Part shown: in pieces, positions 1-14,882 of the stretch | Numbering within the stretch: the stretch's first letter is position 1 | Layout of the letters: each line of letters opens with the position of its first letter | Origin: Diphasiastrum complanatum | Lineage: Eukaryota; Streptophyta; Lycopodiopsida; Lycopodiales; Lycopodiaceae | Reading direction: 5' to 3' | Assembly: GCA_029204225.1 (NCBI GenBank) | Contig: CM055098.1 | Coordinates: 19,906,685-19,970,684 of the forward strand | Length of the DNA: 64,000 nucleotides | Position numbers and translations under genes: made by a program | The notes under the pieces: model-generated | The model's input: only the letters and a program-made list of their open reading frames with translations | The model's database searches: none | What the model was told of the DNA's origin: nothing

Positions 1-219
1 TTTTAATCACTAGCTTGAATGCACGACTTTTGTAAAGTTAATCGTAGAATGAATACGCTAGCAATCTTTGGTATGCTGCCAAAGCTCCAAAAGCTCCCTT
101 GAATAGAGGCATCCCTGCAAAAGTGCCTCATTGCAGTAAAGCTTGATCACGTGGGCTTATTGCCGAATTCAATGTAAACGTTTCTTTTGACTTTTAACGG
201 TTATAGGATGGTCCTTAAA

Positions 220-3056
220 TCACTTAGCCTTTGAGGATAGCTTGACTGGACCATTCTCAGCGATTGGCTTGACCTTCTCATTCAATTCTCTCCAAGCCTC
301 AATCCATGTTTCCATTGCATCGGCGAGCTTTGTAAAATAAGGGTCTATTTTACTTAGTTTATCTCTGACCTGTGTTGCAAGTTCCAAATAGCAACTCTCT
401 ACAGTTATAGCTTCTTTAGGAAGTACAACTTGCTGGAAAAAGGGTACGATTTCCTCCTGCCAAAAGATTCCTTTGTATTCCTTTTTCAGGTTGACAAAAG
501 GGTTGCTGGCTTTGCTGTGCCAGATGTATGGTAAACCTGTCTTTACCCCAAAGCCCAAGTGATCGCAAATGACCTGCAAGCCAAAAGTACGCATAAGGCT
601 TCACCGATATAGCTATCTGTCAAACCTTGAAAATAGATGCGAATGACAATCAGTCAAAATGCTTAAGATTGCTTATAACAAGCCAAACCTTACAAAGGAG
701 ACAACTATAGCTGTTCTTTTGTTCAGGCCATGCAGAACAAAGGCAACTTGGCCTTTGTGAGTAACAGACATAATGATGGTAAATAGAGAGACGAATGAAA
801 TAACCGTTGGGACAGCAAGTTCAATAGCTAATAAGTAAACTTCTCTAGCCTCGATCATTTGACTCCAAAACAACGACATTTTATCAAGCCACGAAACAAC
901 TGATCTAATCTAATAGCATCCAAACTTCTTAGTCTTCAAGCTGATATTTTTCATCTACACTCAATGTGAAAGTTATGTAGGCATGCTACATTGAGCTATG
1001 TTGGATGATGGATAAACATAAAGATATGTTGCCTTAAGCTAGAATGGCCAATCTTCAACTGTATACATCCTCTTGGACATGGCACCTGACATGAAGATCA
1101 CAAAGCCTACATAATAAAATATTAGGCATCATGAACCAAGAAAAAACAGAATAGGTTTCAAAAAGGCAGAACGGAGACTTTCTTAAAGATTTCCTATACC
1201 TCTATTAAATCCCTACTAGTTTGACCATACGAAGATGGGGTTTGAGTGACAAAGACGTCAGCCAGCCGTTCCCGCTTCGGATACCTTGAGAAGTAGCAGC
1301 TTGAAATGTAACAAAAGACCGAATGCAGGCTAAATGTTGCAAAACAGAAATTTCAGAATATACACTAGGGATAACAATTTGTACTTTCAATTTCCATCAG
1401 TAAAGTGCAGATCTGACACCAGGAAAAAACCCACCTTGCAGCACCAACCAGCCCACATATCATCGTAGCGACCGATCGGTTGGCCATCCCCCATGAGTCC
1501 AAAATACATTGCAGGGCCAATCAATTCCCTGTTGAAACCCAGATTCATACCACACATGGGGAACAACGTACCTTTGGGAATTGTCATGACAGCATCAACA
1601 TATCTGTAAAATGAAGCATGATCAGCTCGAAGTCGTCATTGTTTCTAAGAATGTCAGTCCAACTTGTCATTGTTTCTAAGAAACTTTGTCCAATCAATTT
1701 TTCTAAGAAATCAGTCCATGTCGTCATGTTTGTGAGAAAGTCAGTGACTTTAGACACAAAAGAATCCACGAGTAAGGCTTAAGCTTTGTATTGCACAATA
1801 TCACTAAAAATGCGTAGGAACAAATACGTATTCTGAAGACAGAATCACCTTGTGTTTCTTTCAGATGGCTTCACCAATTGAGTAGGAGCATCATAGTCAG
1901 GAATATTGAGCCACAACCCATGAGAAATAGCAGTGGGCGCACCCTCTCTTAGGCTAAATGGGTAGCCTCTAACAAAATCTGCACCTTCTCTGTATGGATC
2001 GTACAGTGTATTGAAAAAATAGGGGGCAGAGGGGGAGAGCAGATTCTTGATGTGCTGCTCCAGAGCATTGATTTGCTTTCCTGAAGGATCCTTAGCGACC
2101 TGTTAAGCAGAGTCTCAGTATACATTGAAAACACAAACGGCATGGAAATTACTAAATAAAGAGCCTTCTTCACTCTGGGTGAAGAAGTAAGAAAACAGAG
2201 GTGAAGGAGCTGGAGGTGTCCATCTGTTCTGCAAAACCTCCGTACAGATCAAAAACGAAAATTGCAAAAAAATTACTTCAAAAACCTTCATTACACTCGG
2301 TGAAGGAGTCGGGGGATATAACATCTCTACAGCTGAACCTCAATAAAGATCAGAAAACACATCATGCAAGAATATTAGCTGAAAAAATTCCTTTTCACAG
2401 TGGGTAAAGGATCTGGGTACAAGCAGAGCCTTTGAATGGATCAATAAGACAATAAACTATTTAGAAGAAGCCTTTTCCAGCAGATCCTCAGCACGGATCA
2501 ATTAAGCAGTTGCAAGAAAATCATTCAAAAAAAGCCTTTTCACCGGGTGAAGAAGTTTGGGGTTATCAGAAGAGCCTCAGTATAAACAAATGCAAGAAGA
2601 TCAGTTAAATTGAAGCCTTTTCTACACTGGCTAAAGGAAATGGGGGTATCAGCAGGCTGCAGAGCCTCAGCATGGATCCATAAAACAGTCTTAGTCAAAG
2701 CAAGAATTTTTCGCACAGGGAAAAGACTTTTTGCACACTGGGTGAAGGAGGTAACTTACAAAGCAGTCGTCGTCAATTGTGTAGATATACTTCTTCTTTG
2801 AAACCATGTACCCAAAGCAGCGGCAGGCGCTGTCCTTGAAGGAGATGCAGGAGGCCTTAGGCCCAAGGATGCGGTTTATGTCATTCCTGTTGTAAAGCTC
2901 GTAGTCAAATCCTGCAGGCACGTTGATGATCTTGGAGGGATCTCCATCCTGCACGATGATCAGATGGTAGGGCTCAAAGAAGGGTCTCCACATCTCCAGA
3001 AAGTCCAGGTTGCGGATTGTGGGGATAACTATATCCAGCTCGTCCTTGAGCGCCAT
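220..3056 (-). CDS. RGP: Reversibly glycosylated polypeptide / UDP-arabinopyranose mutase, 4 exons, complete
   Basis: Exons on the minus strand are 3056-2760, 2099-1849, 1603-1435 and 573-220. Introns are GT-AG (GTAAGT, GTGATT, GTGGGT donors; CAG acceptors), and the joined frame is 356 codons plus stop, close to the usual length of about 360 for plant RGPs. The family (GT75) interconverts UDP-arabinopyranose and UDP-arabinofuranose at the cytosolic face of the Golgi, feeding cell-wall arabinan synthesis. Visible landmarks are [12 protein letters not shown] at the N-terminus, the DDD metal/nucleotide-sugar motif at residues 95-97, and arginines 143 and 150, which match the reported rice UAM arginines 158 and 165 after a 15-residue offset. 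The conserved block around [18 protein letters not shown] lies in exon 3. The start chosen is the ATG at 3056; this gives an N-terminus about 15 residues shorter than typical. An in-frame GTG lies four codons upstream. No internal stop or frameshift is seen, so the gene looks functional. Confidence 0.95.
574..1434 (-). other. RGP intron 3, 861 bp
   Basis: This is AT-rich intron sequence between the exon ending ...WCCK and the exon starting VICDH. A 68-codon open stretch on the minus strand near 673-879 is hydrophobic but has no recognisable homology and lies wholly within the intron, so it is not called as a gene. Confidence 0.75.
2100..2759 (-). repeat. RGP intron 1 built from degenerate tandem repeats
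   Basis: The first intron contains at least six diverged copies of a unit of roughly 60-100 bp. On the plus strand each begins with a purine-rich run followed by GCCTTTTC or GCCTTCTTC, then a CACTGGGTGAAG-like core, and often ends with CAGAGCCTCAG and a GGATCA-like segment. Copies begin near 2160, 2278, 2385, 2466, 2532, 2610 and 2720. The copy nearest exon 1 abuts the donor site, so the intron may have grown by repeated duplication of its own 5' end. Unit length is variable and boundaries are approximate. Confidence 0.6.
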
Positions 3057-3345
3057 TGCCAGTACCACCCAGAAGCAGCAGCAGCAGATCTAAAAGAAAG
3101 GAAGCTCCTGGAGAAGATGCAGATGCAGATGATCAGATCTGCAAGCGAGGCTGGCTACAGAGGAGGATGGATCGGGCAGTAGAAGAGGAGGCAGAGAGAG
3201 AGCTAAATAGGAAGGGAAAGACGCACAGGCATCGCAATTAGGGTTAGGGCAGCTAGGTTTAGGGCTCATGGGAGGAGGATTAGCGGGTTGGGTGAGAAGG
3301 TGCCTGAAACCATATGCCTATGAAACAGGCTTCTATTAAAAAAAA
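3057..3345 (-). promoter_or_regulatory. RGP 5' UTR and proximal promoter with telo-box-like motifs
   Basis: Upstream of the RGP start, the minus strand carries CCCTAAACC and CCCTAACCCTAA within about 3236-3266. These resemble the plant telo-box (AAACCCTAA), often found close to the transcription start of housekeeping and growth-related genes. The plus-strand stretch 3120-3235 is purine-rich, giving a pyrimidine-rich leader on the transcript. The transcription start cannot be placed by eye. Confidence 0.5.
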
Positions 3346-3789
3346 TTGGCAAATGAAAATCTATCTTGGCCCCCAATATAGAGAGAGGACTTCTTCTATT
3401 TATTGATTTTATTAATGTGAGAGATTGATTTCTTTTGCTTTTTGTTGTTGTTGCATGGAATTGCTAAGTAGTTGGGTAAGTGGAATGGTTGACCTCCAAG
3501 CATGTTAATTATGTTCAAGTTAACCTCACTAAAAATCCAACAACTATATGTAAGAGCTTCTAGCATATTCTCAGATCCTTGATGCTCGAGAGATCATGAT
3601 GTCATCTTAGAAGCATTGTGTACAGTTCTACAAAGGTGGGACCGTGGCTCCACTCTCATTCACGGCGCAAAGCATACTCCTCCCACTGCTTCAATGGAAG
3701 TGGTAAAATATCTCTTAAGGAAACCTATAAATTTTATATTTGTGCAGAGCAATTTTTTATGGGTTAGAAGCTTACAAATTATGAAATTA

Positions 3790-4205
3790 TTAGGTAAGAT
3801 GTCAATTTTAAGAACTAGTTTTAACACTTTATTGAATTTTTGCGAGCACCGAGTCACCTCATTCTTTTCCGCAACAACAAAAGTTGAATATTGTTTTAGG
3901 TAAGATGTCAATTTTAATAACTAGTTTTAACACTTTATTGAATTTTTGCGAGCCCCGAGTCCCCTCATTCTTTTGCGCAACAACAAAAGCTCAATATTGT
4001 TTTAGGTAAGATGTCAATTTTAATAACTAGTTTTAACACTTTACTGGTTTTTTGTGAGCACTAAGTTTCCTCATTCTTTTCCGCAACAACAAAAGTTCAA
4101 TATTGTTTCAGGTGTGATGTCAATTTTAATATCTAGTTTTAACACTTCATTGGAATTTTTAGAGCACTTTCCCGCAAAAACAAAGGTTCAATATTGTATT
4201 GAGTA
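3790..4205. repeat. Tandem repeat, 106-bp unit, about 3.9 copies
   Basis: Units start at 3790, 3896, 4002 and 4108 with an exact spacing of 106 bp. Each begins TTAGGTAAGATGTCAATTTT (last copy TCAGGTGTGATG), passes through CTAGTTTTAACACTTTA and ends with GCAACAACAAAAG then TTCAATATTG. The last unit carries a short deletion. Copies are roughly 90% alike by eye. Short open frames on both strands across the array follow from the repeat and are not genes. Confidence 0.9.
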
Positions 4206-6190
<1,985 letters not shown>

Positions 6191-6294
6191 TCTTCTTCTT
6201 AGTTCTCGAAATGATATTCACTTTATTTTGACAAAGCTATGAAACCATGATCATATTGAAACATGTAGACCAACAAATATTTACTACATCTTAA

Positions 6295-6430
6295 GTATGG
6301 TAGTATGGGAGTAATAATCATTGTCCAGTACAAGCTGGAATGCGATTAGACATATGCAAAAAGTATGGCAGTATGGGAGTGATAATCGCTATCCAGTACA
6401 AGTGCAATTAGACATATGCAAGACAAACAC
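6295..6430. repeat. Tandem duplication, about 68 bp, two copies
   Basis: AGTATGGGAG, TAATAATCATT, TCCAGTACAAG and TTAGACATATGCAA occur at 6301-6360 and again from 6369, with minor substitutions. Confidence 0.75.
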
Positions 6431-7228
6431 ACTATTGCTCTTAGAAAGAGCGATGGTAGTGCAACGATTACCAAAAAATGTATGGTAGGTTGATCGTTGT
6501 CTATACAGTTGGTGATGAGCCATAAAGTTTTCTAATTATGCAATCATTATAAGCAAACTACATGCGATTCATATAAGATATATGTGCCCCAAAAGCATGC
6601 TCAAATCAACTATCAAAAGCGTGATTTGAGGCTAAAGGACCAGCACGATTTGGAGCTTGAAAATCAGCTCTCAAACCATTTGCACACCAACTCAAAGAAA
6701 ATGCGTAGATTAGTTGAGAGATCAGCACTTAGCAACAACAAATTGACAACATATATTACTCAGCAATTTAGTGATGGTAAATCGTTATCTAGATAGCTTT
6801 TTATCAGCCATACATTCATGTGTAGAAACAATGTCATATCATGCTTGAAAGAAGAATTATGAAAGAGCTTACCATTTCAACAAAGAGTTGTCTTTCTCTT
6901 AGAGATGACTAGGCGCCAAGATGAGGAGGTCGCTGCTAGAGTGTCTACAAAGAATAGTGTTGCTAGTTTTTACAGTTTATCATGAAGGCAATCGTGGCTT
7001 GTGAAGGAAGGCAGGTATCCTGTCCATTAGATTTAGGGCATATGAATCACCACCGTTGATCATGAAACTTTTTCATTTAGGGGTGGTATTCAAGTCGAAA
7101 GTTATATAGAGGCCCAACTATTGACTTAGGGCTATCAGAACAAGAAAACAATTACTCTATCGGTCGATAGAATCAAGTTTTGTGGAAAGCTTTTGATTGA
7201 GAGCAGATATAGGAATCATATAACCATT

Positions 7229-7241
7229 GGCTCTGATACCA
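7229..7241 (-). other. Primer-binding site of a minus-strand LTR element
   Basis: The minus strand reads TGGTATCAGAGCC, complementary to the 3' end of plant initiator-Met tRNA, the usual primer of plant Copia elements. It abuts a TG dinucleotide at 7242 (TGCTGGGATATTGG on the plus strand), expected for the LTR end. The LTR should therefore run rightwards from 7242, but its far end was not found and no gag-pol is recognisable to the left. Confidence 0.65.
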
Positions 7242-8600
7242 TGCTGGGATATTGGTGGGATATGAGGCTTGAATCCTTAGCGCATGCGTGATGCCTAACG
7301 AATTCAAATCAAAATGATGAGCTGAATGACTCTCAGCTGATTCTACTTGATTGTAACCTCGAAGTAGTTAGAGTCGATAGGACTGATTACATAGGCAAAC
7401 ACAAAGTCTTATGATTGATTAGTTGTAAAAAAAAATGTTAGACAAAACTATACAAGAGTATTAGAAAGAATAATTAAGAAGACATAGCACACACACTAAC
7501 ATTATCCTGAATGCAATAAGACAATTAATTGATTCAGAAAGTAGAGAAAACAAGTCAGGTGATGTGGAGAGCACAAGACAATTGTAGTAATAATCACGTG
7601 CCTGAAACTAAATTTTGGTTCTGTAATAGCTACAACGATTCGAAGATCGTTCGAAAGCCTATTCTGATTCTATGTTTGAATCTAATCGATGTGTGAACAT
7701 CTATTGTGTCTGATGATCGATTATGCTTGATAGAGTGATAATCTAATAAAAAATAATAGCATAATAATCGATCTCTCTTTTTCTACTTCTTAATTATTGT
7801 ATATGTGTTCCTATATATATAAAGCATAAAGGATGTTGAGCAGTTGTCCAATGTGAATCTTGGCAGCAGTCATGGGTGTCACTGTCAGGTAGGCAACAAT
7901 CGTGGTTGTCACTATTGGTGGTGACTATAGCTGCTGCCATTGTCAAAGCAGTTGTACAGTAGCAAAAATAGCTAGTATGGGTGATTAGCTTTATTTTGAA
8001 TGGTACCACGTCAGCAGTCGAATTTGACAATTTGTTGGTATGAGTCAGAGTCGACGGGTGATAGATAGTTGAGTAGTTGGAGTTGAGGGTGACAAGAGTT
8101 TGAATTTCGATTCAATAGTTGTCCAAATCGAACATTGAGCACTCATTGATACTTGACACACCTTTGATAATCCGACCTTCCTCAATAGTTTGACTGCCTT
8201 TGACAGTTTGACTGTCACATAGATACATGTCTTCAAATCACGTGTATTTCTGCAAACTATGTGACAATGCGAGTAAATATGTAGCAATATGAACGAATCA
8301 AACTTAACCATGGGATTTAGAGAGAGAAGGAGAATAAATCCAACACAAATTACTAGCAAATTTGTGTGATGTCAATAACATTAGGGAAATTGAACACCTC
8401 CTTAAGAGACCAAGTTTTTCTACACTTCAAGAGCTCATTCAATCTCAACAATCCAAGTTCACTCATTAGGGCAAGGAATAGAAAAAAGAAAGAAATATAC
8501 AACATACAAAGGGAAGGAATGACAAGGCAGTTGTATAAAAAATGAACTACCACTGAAGAAGCTAAATTTTTATAGGGATTGACTGATTTGTAGGATGATG
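7242..8600. other. Putative LTR and unassigned AT-rich sequence
   Basis: The left edge is defined only by the adjacent primer-binding site. No second LTR copy was found in the window to define its length. Open frames between 7794 and 8685 on the minus strand have no recognisable domains. Confidence 0.35.
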
Positions 8601-8605
8601 AAGTT

Positions 8606-9160
8606 TTGAACATAAGGGAATTTGTGATGAATGCGATGGATAAACTTATACTTCTTGATGGACCTGATGGTTTAAAGACTGTCATGAATAAACTAATTTG
8701 TTCAGAATTATATATAAGTGGGTATTTGAGTCTAAAGACTTCAAATGGTCATGGTCAAAAAAGCGTTCTGATTAATGAAGTACTATAGATAGGAATATTG
8801 TGTGCATATGGAATTCCATTCTGACAGACAATTGCACAGTCAAACTACGATAATCATACATGGTGACCAATTTGAGGCATACCAATGGGATTCTCTTGCT
8901 CACCTATGTGGTGCAATTGGTATCTATCATACTTTGAGTTACAGTTTGTTAAAAAACTTGCTAGACTTTGGCACGGAACTTTTATGAATGATTTCAAGTA
9001 TTCTTTTAGATATTTTGACGACATATATTTTATCAATAACCCTCTTGTCAAGTGCTTTTTGGATAAGTCTCAAGAAAGAACGTTAGATAATCCTTTCTAG
9101 ATTTATCTTTTGGACTATCTTGAGATAGATGACTGCACTATCATAAATAAAATGAAAACT
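8606..9160 (+). pseudogene. Decayed reverse transcriptase, Penelope-like or rvt-like
   Basis: In one plus-strand frame, 8870-9110 reads GIPMGFSCSPMWCNWYLSYF, followed about 30 residues later by FRYFDDIYFINNP and then CFLDKSQERTLDNPF, a TAG stop, and IYLLDYLEID. GxxMGxxxSP, an NxYLxxYE-like helix and an RY(I/V)DD catalytic box in this order are the motifs of the reverse transcriptase fingers and palm. They differ from the YVDD context of the Copia elements and the ADD context of L1-type LINEs here. Open segments upstream at 8606-8788 may be N-terminal. Stops and frame changes make it inactive. The class is an impression from motif context: a Penelope-like element is favoured, with an rvt-type cellular reverse transcriptase as the alternative. 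Confidence 0.6.
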
Positions 9161-9249
9161 TCTTGAACAACACCACTTCCTTTAATCCAGTGATATGGGT
9201 TACACACCTTTCCAAGTACGATGAAATATATACATATGGCATCCAATAG

Positions 9250-10640
<1,391 letters not shown>

Positions 10641-11967
10641 TGTGATCATGAGGTAGAAGCATAAGTCAGTTATAGAATAATAGAAACAACATCATGTGTT
10701 TGTGGAGTTTTTCTCAACACCTTGAAAGGCATGACATTTGGCTAAGTTGCTCACAAACTCCCACGTCAATGAGTTAGAGGAGGCCCATTCAAATCAAAAT
10801 CATAGATAACTCTAAATTGAAAAGAATGAGATTGAGGAAATGCTTCTTTATAAACTTAAGACGCATGATGTCACATTTAGCTCACGTTTATGCACCATGA
10901 TAATATGGTCTTTGAGGTTCATGGTAGAATTGAAGAAAAGTGAAGTGATAACATATAGATGGTTTTGTCATTTTTTGTTCTATTGTAGTATTATAAGTGG
11001 TGGTTTGACCATTTTTCCTTGGTGAAGTTTGAAATATGCATATAAATTTCATGATAAAGTTTATGTTCATTTGTTTGAACTCATTTCCAAATTGAAGATA
11101 TGTATTGGGGAATGATTTTTTTAGTGATCTAGGCACCCAATAAAATGGCCATAAAATCACAACAAGACTGTTAGGCCGAGCCATTATTGGATGGGTGTTG
11201 AACCGGCTGTAAAGGTCACTAAAGAGACTTTCTTCATGTGTAAAAATTTGTCTTGGCATTTTACAGTATAGCTGAAAATATTTTCATGGCCCATTGATTT
11301 TGACTTGTCATGAGATGTGATGTGTTGCCCAAACTTCTTTATGACAATTTATGAGCTATAAACTTATTTGGAAAAGTTTTATGGACTTCAAGAATTTGTA
11401 ATGTGTTGCATGTCACTTTCACAAATGATAGTCCAATTTACATTTTGTTTTATGATCTTTTTCTGTAAAATAGCTCACACACAAACTTGAAAATGTAATT
11501 CTTTGCATGATTTAATCCACTTCAAACATATGCATCTTGGTTTCCAAGGGAGGCTTGAACTTGGGACTAAAGAAATTTTGGACTCCAAGGTAACAAACTG
11601 AGCCAACCCTTCTTGGATGTCAATCACTTCAAACATATGAAGTAAAACGCCAATAAGATCCTTCACTTGATGCTTAAGTAAGATTAATTCATGGATTTTT
11701 CTTCTTTTTTGTGACTACACAAGGACATCAATGAGTTTTGTGTAATACTTTACGTATTTTTAAGTTATATGTTTTTGTAAAAGCCTTTGGGCCTAATATG
11801 CAGTCGATATTTAATCATGTATTTTTGTCAATTATATGCCCATAGTTATTCCTTTGTGAGTGTACTAAGGGAAACCTCCAAGGACATCAATGGGTTCTAT
11901 GTGGAACTTAATTCATTTTCAAATTATATGTTTTTGTAAAAATCTTTCGGCCTAATAGTTGAAATTC
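10641..11967. other. Intergenic, no gene recognised
   Basis: AT-rich sequence without recognisable proteins. Segments near 11700-11790 and 11880-11960 are related (AAGGACATCAATG, then TTATATGTTTTTGTAAAA and a TTTGGGCCTAAT/TTTCGGCCTAAT end), indicating a diverged duplication with a period of about 180 bp. Confidence 0.5.
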
Positions 11968-12423
11968 TGTTAGGATTTAGTGCAGTATGCAGATCACATC
12001 ACACAATCACCGTAGCCACTCCTCACAAGCTCTCAAAGATGGCACAGCAAAAGTTATTAGATTACAAAGAAACACTGTACATATAGAGTATTCACAAACT
12101 GCATAAAAAGGCAGGTGTCCTAAAATTGGCCTACCACCTGTCAAACTAAGGTCGGGCCCAATATGGCCAAATTCGACCGACAAACTTGGGACATGCCCCC
12201 AAGTATAGTAAGTACTGTAAATAACTTTGTACAGGCTAATTCTTCCTACGTGTGGCTACCCGGCTAACCCAAGTAGCCATCTATGGGATTAGTGCCCGAT
12301 CAATATATCCTAACGGGCCACGTCCCGAACACAACCATATATAGTAAACCAAATAAACTGTACACCAATTACATCATCACATTTAGAGCTTATACTAATG
12401 AATCAGATCACAATTGATTTCCA
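11968..12423 (-). mobile_element. LTR of a minus-strand retrotransposon (456 bp)
   Basis: The segment has TG...CA ends (TGTTAGGATTT at 11968, GATTTCCA ending 12423). Next to its right edge the minus strand reads CTTAAGGGAGAG (12424-12435), a good polypurine tract. The tract places this as the 3' LTR of an element whose internal part lies to the right. No partner LTR was found in the window, so no target duplication could be checked. Confidence 0.6.
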
Positions 12424-12435
12424 ACTCTCTCCCTT

Positions 12436-14490
12436 AAGCTCAAATGTGATAAGAGTGAAAAACAATATATTGCAGCAGCGTCTGGAGTGTCCAAAAGATG
12501 TTATGCATGTCCTGCTACTCTGTACTTGACTCACACTCAAGCACACCAACAAACCACCAGGTTTGACTCACAAAGTATCATGTAAACACAATGCTCATAC
12601 AGAGAGTCTACCATACTCTCGACCAATTGACTCGTCCCCAATCCGCCTTGAACACAAGTGGACCACATGAGCGACATGGCTCAAACTGAGGAAATCCCAC
12701 TACCACCATGAGACTTACATCCTCCATCTAGCTAGGCTGACATCCTATCAGACACTTACAAGCACAAACCTGTAAAGTTGACATAAATGAGCGACTGAGG
12801 CTCAACCTGAGGAAATCTTACTGCCACCATAAGATTGCACCCTCACCAGATAGACAACTAGTAGACAATGACAAGTCAATGAGCATAAAACGACTACTTT
12901 GTTTTATTGTAGCAAATGCACAACCACATATGACTCCGACTCAGATCTAGACTCCCGTGACAAGGTAACATGCAAGCCCACACAAACTCATGCAAACCAA
13001 CGTGAATGATAAAGCGTCAAATACATGACCAAGGCCTGCCCAAACTATGATATCCTGTCGTACCAACACCTGTGCCACCTGTAGATCTGCTGCTACAGCA
13101 CTGGTCTCCAAATCAGGTCTCCAACCATGGCCCGCACCTGTAACCAAGATGCCCTCATGTCCAAGCATATCCAACTATCCAATAAGTCCTGAAAGCTGAT
13201 CCCCATCCATTCCCCATGCTCCAAGCACAAGAGTCTACCAAGGACTCAATGAATGAATGTACACAAACCTCACCATAGGCTATACCTGAGTAGCTCGCCT
13301 ACCTCCCAGAGATACTGATGATGATTTGCCTGCCCTACATCCCATGTAGGTTCAACTTTCCATGCTTGACGTTGCCAACTTTGATTTGACCAGTATATAG
13401 GCCTCCCACCAAGGAGCCTATCTCCCCACAACATCTATCATAGCGTCCAAGCCAAAGCAAATGCAAACTAGATCCACTATCGTGATGAATAACTCACCCA
13501 CGATCCATAGCATATCAGGTAGGATAGCTCCAGAACCTTGTACCCTGTACCATCTGATCACCAAGTATCCATTACCCGCTGATAGCTCCCCAAGAATCTG
13601 TCCACCTGTAGTGCAACTAGACTCCAACTAGATCTAACCAAAAACTGCATCCTTCTTACCAAATAGATGATGGATAGACACAACATGTGATGCCAACATG
13701 GAGACTACTGTGCATATAACCATGCAGCTCACCTGATTACTCGCCAAAGTATCAGTTGTCACTCCCTGAGCAACCATCTCCATCCCTGTCAGCTCACAAC
13801 CATGGGCATGCTGGATCCACATCACCCCGTAATGCACTCCATGCCCTCAGGATATGTAGCACCCCAGGTACACTCCATGCCACCTACCTCCAAGTAGGCT
13901 TGACCCATCTCTAGGTCACCACATGATGCACCAGCTGAAGAACATCGTCCATACATCAAATGACATATCATACATGAGCAACTGTAGCATCTCCCTGAGT
14001 GCCACCCCAATGGACTCGTCATCCACATACTATGCTCACCTGATGTCTCCGATCCTAGTCACCATCCTGCTAAACAAGCCGAACTCCAAAGCATCACCTG
14101 CTCCACCTGGCTCCTAGCATCTGCTCACTCTCCCTAGCTATGTGCCACCCGACACCATGCCAACGCAAGCATATCCCTGAATCGCCACTCACGGGATCCC
14201 GAGACTACTGTCTCCCTGATCATACTGAGGTATATGGCTCTGAGTGACTCCCTCTAAGCTTATCCTTGATCTCACCACCTGAGAATCTGCACCATGGAAA
14301 TTTCAACACCTGTGCCAAGCCTAGACTCCTACAAATACAGCCAACTGCATGAAAGCTATAGATAGCTTATCCACGCCCGTGATGGTAGATGCCTCCCCAT
14401 CGATGCCAATGTCCAAAAACTGACCCCATGCTGTAATGCCAACCTGTACTCCCAAATGAGCACACCATGAAGTCCTTGCCATCAATGTCC
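12436..14490 (-). mobile_element. Probable non-coding or decayed internal region of the same LTR element
   Basis: This stretch is markedly richer in C on the plus strand than its surroundings (many CCTG, CCACC and ACCTG words). No recognisable gag, protease, integrase or reverse transcriptase appears on either strand, only short chance frames on the minus strand. A direct repeat (GCGAC, GGCTCAA, CTGAGGAAATC, CACCAT, then a CATCCTC/CACCCTC end) occurs at about 12664-12725 and 12786-12845. It may be the interior of a large non-autonomous element, inferred only from the adjacent polypurine tract and composition. Confidence 0.35.
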
Positions 14491-14495
14491 CCTGC

Positions 14496-14882
14496 AGTAG
14501 ATCGCTAGCAAAACACCCATCATAGTGTTTGCCCTCCGATCACACCCCGTGCGATCTCCATCAGCTCTGACATTCTATGCATTCCCTTCATTAATGCTAT
14601 ATGTTATGTAATCTAGGGTTTACATTATGAGCGTTGTTCGTGTAGGGATTCTAGGGATTGTTGTCTTTACAATTGTTACTTTTCAAACAGTAGTAGATCG
14701 CTGATCTACAGGCTAAATACTTTCATTTAATGGTTGATTCCATCCAGCAGTAGATCGTTGGTTTCTAGTGAGAATGCGCCCTCATAATAAAACTCTATTG
14801 TCAACAGTAGATCGCTAGAGTTGTAGTATTTTTTTGCAAACATTACTTACGAATTAAGTAAAGTGTTGCTAGTAGTAGATCG
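14496..14882. repeat. Interspersed AGTAGATCG motif, five copies
   Basis: AGTAGATCG followed by C or T occurs at 14496, 14692, 14749, 14806 and 14874. The last four are 57, 57 and 68 bp apart, with unrelated sequence between. Several are followed within about 10-15 bp by TGTAG or CTACAGG. One copy forms a palindrome, GTAGATC-GCT-GATCTAC, at 14693-14709. Confidence 0.7.

Noticed and set aside
673-879. 68-codon hydrophobic frame within RGP intron 3
   Set aside because: It lies between a well-supported donor and acceptor and matches no known protein.
12947-14028. Series of minus-strand frames of 60-75 codons
   Set aside because: They are short, in different frames, with no shared domain and no splice signals linking them; composition bias explains their openness.
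14496-14882. CRISPR-like array
   Set aside because: The repeats are only about 10 bp, spacing is uneven, and the DNA is plant nuclear; kept as an interspersed motif only.
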